From NCBI GenBank assembly GCA_003024985.2, contig PXIH01S0003850.1: a stretch of 12,242 nucleotides of DNA. One strand, given 5' to 3'. Below the pieces are notes generated by a model. That model did no database searches. It had not been told where the DNA came from and saw nothing but the letters and a program-made list of their open reading frames with translations. A program made the translations under genes and the position numbers. Shown piece by piece: positions 7,621-12,242 of this stretch. Source of the stretch: Euperipatoides rowelli. Taxonomy: Eukaryota; Onychophora; Udeonychophora; Euonychophora; Peripatopsidae. Each line of letters starts with the position of its first letter. The first letter of the stretch is position 1.

Positions 7621-8148
7621 TTAACATACTGAGCTGCTTTTTACAACTTAACCATTCAAAAACAAATATATAGGCTACAGTGTCATGTTCGTATTCTCTT
7701 CTATTAGCACACAATCAATCAATTAGTATTTAATTAATTGTTATTCAATATATCATACAAGCATTATGGGTTAAATCATATTTAATCATCATTTAGGACA
7801 ATAGCATTCAGACTCTGTCCTACTAAGAGGACAAGAGTAAAGAATGTATCATAAAATTTAAAAATATATAGCCTATAGCTATCATAATGAAATACTGTAC
7901 ATTATACGAATAAAAGAGACTTGAAAATACTTTAAGCTTACATAAAATTTTACACTTTTTATAAAATTCATTCATTTTAATTTTAACTTTATAAATACAA
8001 ACTTAGTGATATTGATTAATGATTTGGATGATATATTTTTTGGAGAGAAACAGTGCTCAAAATTTGGCTTAAAATAATTGATACAAGAAATAATATAAAT
8101 CTTTGCATACCGGTAGGCTAAATACCTTGAATAAATAAAATTTAAAAA
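7621..8148. other. AT-rich stretch, no gene seen
   Basis: No domain, RNA gene or clear repeat was recognised. It carries TAGGCTA or TAGCCTA words at about 7671, 7868 and 8115, and TACCGGTA near 8109. Confidence 0.5.
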
Positions 8149-8159
8149 AAAAAAGTGTT

Positions 8160-8199
8160 GTGGCTATGATAATAATGTGATTTTGTTCAACATAGCCAC
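8160..8199. repeat. 9-base perfect inverted repeat GTGGCTATG/CATAGCCAC
   Basis: The arms are 8160-8168 and 8191-8199 with a 22-base spacer. Similarity outside the arms is weak. It could be a decayed small element or a chance stem. Confidence 0.45.
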
Positions 8200-8220
8200 T
8201 AATTACAATTTTAAATAGCT

Positions 8221-8675
8221 TCTTTGCCGATTAATCCAGCAGCAATTAAAAGCAAGAGCTGAATAATAATTTAAAAATATATATAAAAAAAAAGGAATGA
8301 ATAAATTTTGTCATTCTACTGTGTTTTAAAGAATAAAAAATGATTATTTTACCAGCCAAGTCATAGGCTATCCACGTAAATGATGAAAAATTATAATGAA
8401 CTTGTTTAATTTTTTTTAAGACTATAATTAAATGTACCATATAATAGATCAGCATAATTTGGTGACGTTAAAACACGTTAAAAGCGGTTTAAAGTCCATA
8501 AGAAATCATGAGTATAATTAATTATTAAAAATTGTGTCGGCTACCAAAAAAAAAATAGGTTTTTATTTTAGATAAGAAATTAATCCAAATGTTAAATTTT
8601 TACATTATAAAAACTTTCCAAGATGTCCCTCCCTAATTTGATGATTCACATATGGATCCATTATACCTAGCCTAC
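8221..8675. other. AT-rich stretch before the hAT-like element, no gene seen
   Basis: Low-complexity A/T sequence with a minus-strand open frame of hydrophobic residues that looks like translated AT-rich DNA. No recognisable domain or exon was found. Confidence 0.5.
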
Positions 8676-10130
8676 CTGTGGTTCTCAAACATTTTGCAGC
8701 CAGGACCTCTATTTACCCTTTAATTGTTAAAAAGACTCAAATGTGATCCCCCAACAATATTTTTTCCTACAAGGAAGGGGGAGAGGATTTTTTTTAAAAA
8801 AATAAAATTTCTTCCCCTCCCCTCCCCACAAGCTTCACTTTTAAAAAATATGTTACTAATTTACTGTAAATAGTCAAATTAAACAAAGCCACTAGTCTTG
8901 TTGTAAATTAATTAATATCTAATTAATGAATTTAAAAGTTAGCTACCGGTAGAGGGCGCTTTATTAAATTTTACTAATAATTTGTCCTATTTACTGTAAT
9001 TAACAGTAGAAGCTACAGTACTGTAGTTTACTTTTTGAAGAGATGCTCGAGCTTGTTTTTTCTCTCTTTACAATACTTCACCATCCAGATTGATTAAGAA
9101 AAAAATGGCAATATCTTAATATAGCAAGCTTAAAGGTCAAATGTAACGGATTTTTTTTATATTTTTTATTATTATTGATTTTCAAAGATAATTAACTTAC
9201 TATTAAAAAAAATTCCACATGAAAAAAATAATTTAAAATGCATAAAAAAAAGTTATTTAAAGATAAAGACTATTGCTATCCTGTCAGATTAAATTGAAAC
9301 TTTCACATTTTTTGGGGGTCTGAGATTAATTTGATGACAAAATAGTCTCTACAGCTGTTTTCTTTGTAATGATTCAACATGAAAATAGAGTGATGTTCAA
9401 CTTGTATTAAAGGTCATTTTGATTTTTTTAAAACAACAAATTGGACCTTAATAGCACAAAGGATGAATCTGATTGATTTTTACAAGTATTTAAACAGACC
9501 AATTATGATATCCAGCCTTATGCTGACAAGGCTTTATGCTGACAAAGATATAGTTAAGTATAGCAAGCTCTATTCATCTCTAAACTATGACATGACAAAA
9601 TATCTCCCCTGGTGTGTACAGTGGACAACATTGTTTTAAAGGGGAGGAGCTAAAGACAATTATTTTAAAAATTTAATTGTAGGCCTAAATAACTTTTATT
9701 TTAAATTTTTTTTTTCTGGTGGAAATTTTTTTTTTAGTAAAAATCTTTGAAATTCAATAAGTTAATTAAAAAAATTTTAAAAAATGGTTACATTTGACCT
9801 TTAAGACTGAAAATAATTTTAGGTGGTCAGTAGTCAAGTCTGCTAATCAACAGCTAAAATGTTGAATAATGGTCAGCTAATTATTACCACAAGACAAAAA
9901 AACATTTTAAGTGGAATAATTTTAAATTCTTTTTATATTTAAACAAATAGGAAAAATCTAACTTGCTTTATTTATATGATAAAGTGTTTACTAATAGCAT
10001 CTTTAAGCTTCAAAGGAAGAATTCTAATAGGCCTACTTTAGGTCTATTTTTCTTTGTAAAGCTCTTGACCGACTTTAATCACTGGTGTGACCCCCCCAGA
10101 GGTTCACGACCCCTAGTCTGAGAAACACGG
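8676..10130. mobile_element. hAT-like non-autonomous DNA transposon (interrupted by a MITE)
   Basis: The left end CTGTGGTTCTCAAACATTTT and the reverse complement of the right end, CCGTGTTTCTCAGACTAGGG, both match the widespread hAT terminus of the form CAGTGGTTCTCAAACTTTT. Each is followed by the usual GACCCC-type subterminal bases (GGACC on the left, GGGGTCGTGAACC on the right). No transposase frame is present. The exact flanking 8-mers differ. However, CATTATAC at 8659-8666 and TATTATAC at 10131-10138 agree at 7 of 8 positions and could be the target duplication if nine bases were added on the left. The element is split by the MITE at 9129-9805. Confidence 0.6.
9129..9805. mobile_element. 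MITE with perfect 19-base terminal inverted repeats, nested in the hAT-like element
   Basis: CTTAAAGGTCAAATGTAAC (9129-9147) is the exact reverse complement of 9787-9805. The inverted similarity continues inward as T-rich and A-rich sequence. The outer C-TTAA and TTAA-G could be a TTAA target duplication, leaving AGGTCAAATGTAAC as the true 14-base terminus, although that is unlike classic piggyBac ends. A partial third copy, ATTAAAGGTCATTTTGATTT, lies near 9407. The interior of about 640 bases has no coding frame. It includes TTATGCTGACAA repeated 16 bases apart (9518 and 9534). Confidence 0.75.
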
Positions 10131-10358
10131 TATTATACATTACTGTAGCTTGTTTAAATTAATCAATCTACTTAGGCTATTCGTAAAAAGAAAAAAAATC
10201 AAAAGCCTTAGTTTTCCCATCATGCATATGAACTTACTCAGGATTAGCTTTGTTCCTTTAGATGACTTTTATTTGAAATCAGTGCACTTATTTTGATTAA
10301 AATTTAAAATTTAAAGAATTTATTAAAAAATTTTATCTGACGATAAACTGTTTACTGA
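10131..10358. other. AT-rich stretch, no gene seen
   Basis: Flank of the hAT-like element, with a TAGGCTA word near 10173 and low-complexity TTAAAATTT words around 10300. No domain or RNA gene was recognised. Confidence 0.45.
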
Positions 10359-10505
10359 CATTATGTATCAAAACATCATATAAGAGCCTCTCCGTGCCAA
10401 AGTTGTATAATCAGCACAGCAGGTGTCAAGCGAGTCAGAGGCAAGAAATGTATAAAGCAACAAAGAGTTGATGGTTATATTTATCGATTTGATGAATGGA
10501 ATTAA
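10359..10505 (+). other. Short open frame with a weak FLYWCH-like motif
   Basis: A 48-codon frame ending at TAA 10503-10505 reads VRGKKCIKQQ then VDGYIYRFDEWN. The RGK ... DGYxYRF pattern recalls the start of FLYWCH zinc fingers, which occur in MULE-type transposases and in some host proteins, but the later W-x-C and the His residues are missing. The local base composition (10385-10445) is GC-richer than the flanks. It could be a transposase remnant or chance; there is no methionine start and no upstream exon evidence. Confidence 0.2.
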
Positions 10506-10752
10506 TTATCAGATATATAAATTTTTTCAAATGAATAAAAAGTGAAAATACTTTTAACAGCCTACCATCTTTCATTGTGGCAAGTAAACCAAACAATTTT
10601 AAATTCCATTGGATAGAGATAAAACTTATTTATTGCTAAACCTTTGACAATCTTTTTTTTTTTCTGATAATTTACAATAGCCTATTGTTGCAAAATTTTT
10701 TGTTAAAAGAGTAAGCCTGAATAGTATTGAGCTACAAATATTAAAGAATTAT
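10506..10752. other. AT-rich stretch, no gene seen
   Basis: Contains a T-run near 10652 and a TAGCCTA word at 10679. No recognisable coding or structural feature was found. Confidence 0.45.
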
Positions 10753-10942
10753 ATAAAAAGATCAGTTTTAAAGTATTCTAGTTGTAAAAATTAAGTGTTA
10801 GAATATAAAAAAATTAAACACAAGTTAGCAAAAAAAAAAAAAAAAANATAAAAAGATCAGTTTTAAAGTATTCTAGTTGTAAAAATTAAGTGTTAGAATA
10901 TAAAAAAATTAAACACAAGTTAGCAAAAAAAAAAAAAAAAAA
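10753..10942. repeat. Exact about 95-base direct duplication across a single N (probable assembly artefact)
   Basis: The unit starting ATAAAAAGATCAGTTTTAAA occurs at 10753 and again at 10848. The copies are identical through to CAAGTTAGC and each ends in a run of A. The first copy's A-run ends at an N at 10847, and the second copy begins immediately after it. Two identical contig ends joined by one N at a homopolymer is the expected pattern of an unmerged overlap, so the true genome probably has one copy. Confidence 0.9.
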
Positions 10943-10978
10943 TATGGTTAGGCTTACTAGTTTTTATAAATTTCCGAA

Positions 10979-10991
10979 GGGGGGGGGGGGG
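10979..10991. repeat. 13-G homopolymer run
   Basis: An uninterrupted G run in AT-rich surroundings, close after the duplicated segment. Run length is likely to be unreliable in sequencing. Confidence 0.8.
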
Positions 10992-11344
10992 CACAGACTT
11001 AATGGTAATGACCAGTTTTTGACGGGTATTTCAATAATTTGAGAAATAAACTTAATTTTGAATAAATAAAGACATTACTATTACATTTATTATTATAACT
11101 AATAGCTGTATTCCATAAATTAGGCTATTAATTTCTCTTAGTTAGTTGTAAAAAATTCCAGTAGCCTATATATTAAGGCTAAACATAAACATAGGCCTAG
11201 CTTATAAATAAAATCCTGAAATTTATTAAGATTAGTTTACACAAACATGAATGAAATGGGTCTAAATTCATGAGCAATATGTTTTTTTTTTTATTTTGGC
11301 TTGGAATAATATAAATTTGTATTAAGAATGCACAATTCATTTCC
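10992..11344. other. AT-rich stretch, no gene seen
   Basis: Carries TAGGCTA, TAGCCTA and TAGGCCTA words at about 11122, 11163 and 11193. A minus-strand open frame over the right part has no recognisable domain. Confidence 0.45.
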
Positions 11345-11530
11345 AAAAACAGATTTATTGGGGCTTGGTGTCCCAACTCACTACCCCTAATTATCACTTC
11401 CCCACTGTGACTAAAGAGAGTGTAAATTCACCAATCTAGTGACTGATCAATGCCCTGTCCCCCCCCCCCCATCCCGACTGTTCACCCCTAACCCCACGCC
11501 CCAACCTGTCACTGTCATCAATTCAGTTCA
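11345..11530. repeat. GC-richer patch with a 12-C run, unassigned repeat
   Basis: The segment contains GGGGCTTGGTGTCCCAACTC, then a run of 12 C (11459-11470), then several CCCC words up to about 11505. Its composition contrasts sharply with both flanks. This suggests an inserted repeat, but no terminal repeats or family were recognised. Confidence 0.35.
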
Positions 11531-12164
11531 TTATCTTGATTGCTCAAAAAAAAAAAAAAATTATTGAAATATGACAAGTCAATTTATTTTTGTTTGTATT
11601 TTAGAACCTTCCTGCATTACAATTTCAGTATTCTACTAGTATTTGTATTAGCCTATGGCATATGGAGAGCAAAGGTACAATAAATGAATGTAGAAAATAA
11701 TTTTCTTCAAAACTTTGATAATTTTTGCTTATATTCTAGAGAAACATATCGATGAAAATGATTACTTCAATTTTAAAGGCTATATAAATAGCTTTTAAAT
11801 CTAACATACAATAAATAAAAGATGTCTAGACTCACATTTATATACCTTTTTGAAAATGAGAAAAAATATGCAGATTACAGAATTGATTATTTTAACTATG
11901 GTATGTTGTGATAATTAAAGAATTTGACATAGGCTACAACAATCACGGCCAATGTCAGATTTCTTTAGACAATATCCAGGTGAACAAAATATATTACCGT
12001 ACCGGTATCCCAAAAGGTTTAAAATACAATAAAAATTTTGTTCCTCATTCAAATGTCAAATTGAAGTTTTTTTGTTTTTTTTTCCACCCAAATAAAGGCT
12101 ACCCGGTACTGTATAGAAAGAGAAAGAACTGAAAATTCACCACGGTGTAATGTATAGTATAGGC
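11531..12164. other. AT-rich stretch, no gene seen
   Basis: Begins with an A-run at about 11546-11560. A plus-strand open frame (11908-12132) has no domain, and its residues reflect AT-rich translation. TACCGGTA occurs near 12000. No exon could be supported. Confidence 0.45.
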
Positions 12165-12242
12165 CAGCGTTTCCCAAACTTTTTTGACCGCGGCCCGGTA
12201 CGAGGTTTTAAAATTTTTCGCGACCCACCTTATGAAAAAAAA
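12165..12242. mobile_element. Terminus of a hAT-like element running off the right edge
   Basis: CAGCGTTTCCCAAACTTTTT is a typical hAT-type end, followed by GACCGCGGCCCGG and CGCGACCCACC as in many non-autonomous hAT families. The GC-rich block contrasts with the AT-rich flank. The other end lies outside the window. It belongs to the same broad class as the element at 8676 but differs in sequence. Confidence 0.6.

Noticed and set aside
11197-11397. 66-codon minus-strand frame upstream of the Ig exons as a 5' exon or signal peptide
   Set aside because: It shows no convincing signal-peptide pattern, no phase-1 donor in the right place and no recognisable domain.
11908-12132. 74-codon plus-strand open frame
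   Set aside because: Its composition is typical of translated AT-rich DNA, with Phe and Lys runs, no domain and no neighbour support.
1-12242. tRNA, rRNA or CRISPR-like arrays
   Set aside because: No B-box-like GGTTCRAATCC motif with a cloverleaf context, no rRNA-like block and no regularly spaced repeats with unique spacers were seen on either strand.

Overview
The window looks like nuclear DNA of an invertebrate animal. It is AT-rich (roughly 70% or more by eye), it has no bacterial-style operons, its only convincing host coding segments are two short exons with GT/AG splice sites, and the rest is transposon debris and A/T tracts. I cannot name the species. Two palindromic 8-mers, TAGGCCTA and TACCGGTA, occur far more often than base composition predicts and may serve as a lineage signature.

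Host gene: on the minus strand there are two immunoglobulin-domain exons, 6267-5974 and 1094-810, separated by a 4,879-base intron. Both begin and end in phase 1. Joined across the intron they keep the reading frame and make a serine codon (A + GT). Together they encode two tandem Ig domains with ten N-glycosylation sequons, most like the ectodomain of a basigin/neuroplastin-type membrane glycoprotein. The start, signal peptide, transmembrane segment and tail are not in the window. The bases above 6268 are therefore upstream intron or 5' flank, and those below 809 are downstream intron.

Intron between the Ig exons (1095-5973): a two-part remnant at 1790-2012 with hAT-type ends; a broken Ty3/gypsy pol on the plus strand (about 2163-4010, with a weak protease trace, then RT, RNase H and integrase in order); a 23-base tandem repeat; a TTAA-flanked piggyBac-like non-autonomous element (4342-5201) holding a diverged 90-base direct repeat; a short piece resembling the C-terminal end of a LINE ORF; and a GC-rich repeat remnant with a 12-G run next to exon 1.

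Upstream part (6268-12242): a small plus-strand open frame (6574-6744); a 21-base exact echo of the gypsy integrase (near 6959); a Ty3/gypsy gag relic on the minus strand (about 7619-7060); a hAT-like element (8676-10130) with a second MITE (9129-9805, perfect 19-base terminal inverted repeats) inserted in it; a short frame with a weak FLYWCH-like motif (10359-10505); an exact 95-base duplication around a single N that is probably an assembly artefact; a C-rich patch; and the start of another hAT end running off the right edge.

None of the transposon genes appears intact. The picture is an intron-rich host gene colonised repeatedly by several transposon classes. I found no convincing novel system; the better leads are the glycan-rich Ig protein, the nested MITE, the fragmentary gypsy pieces in opposite orientations, and the palindromic-word bias.
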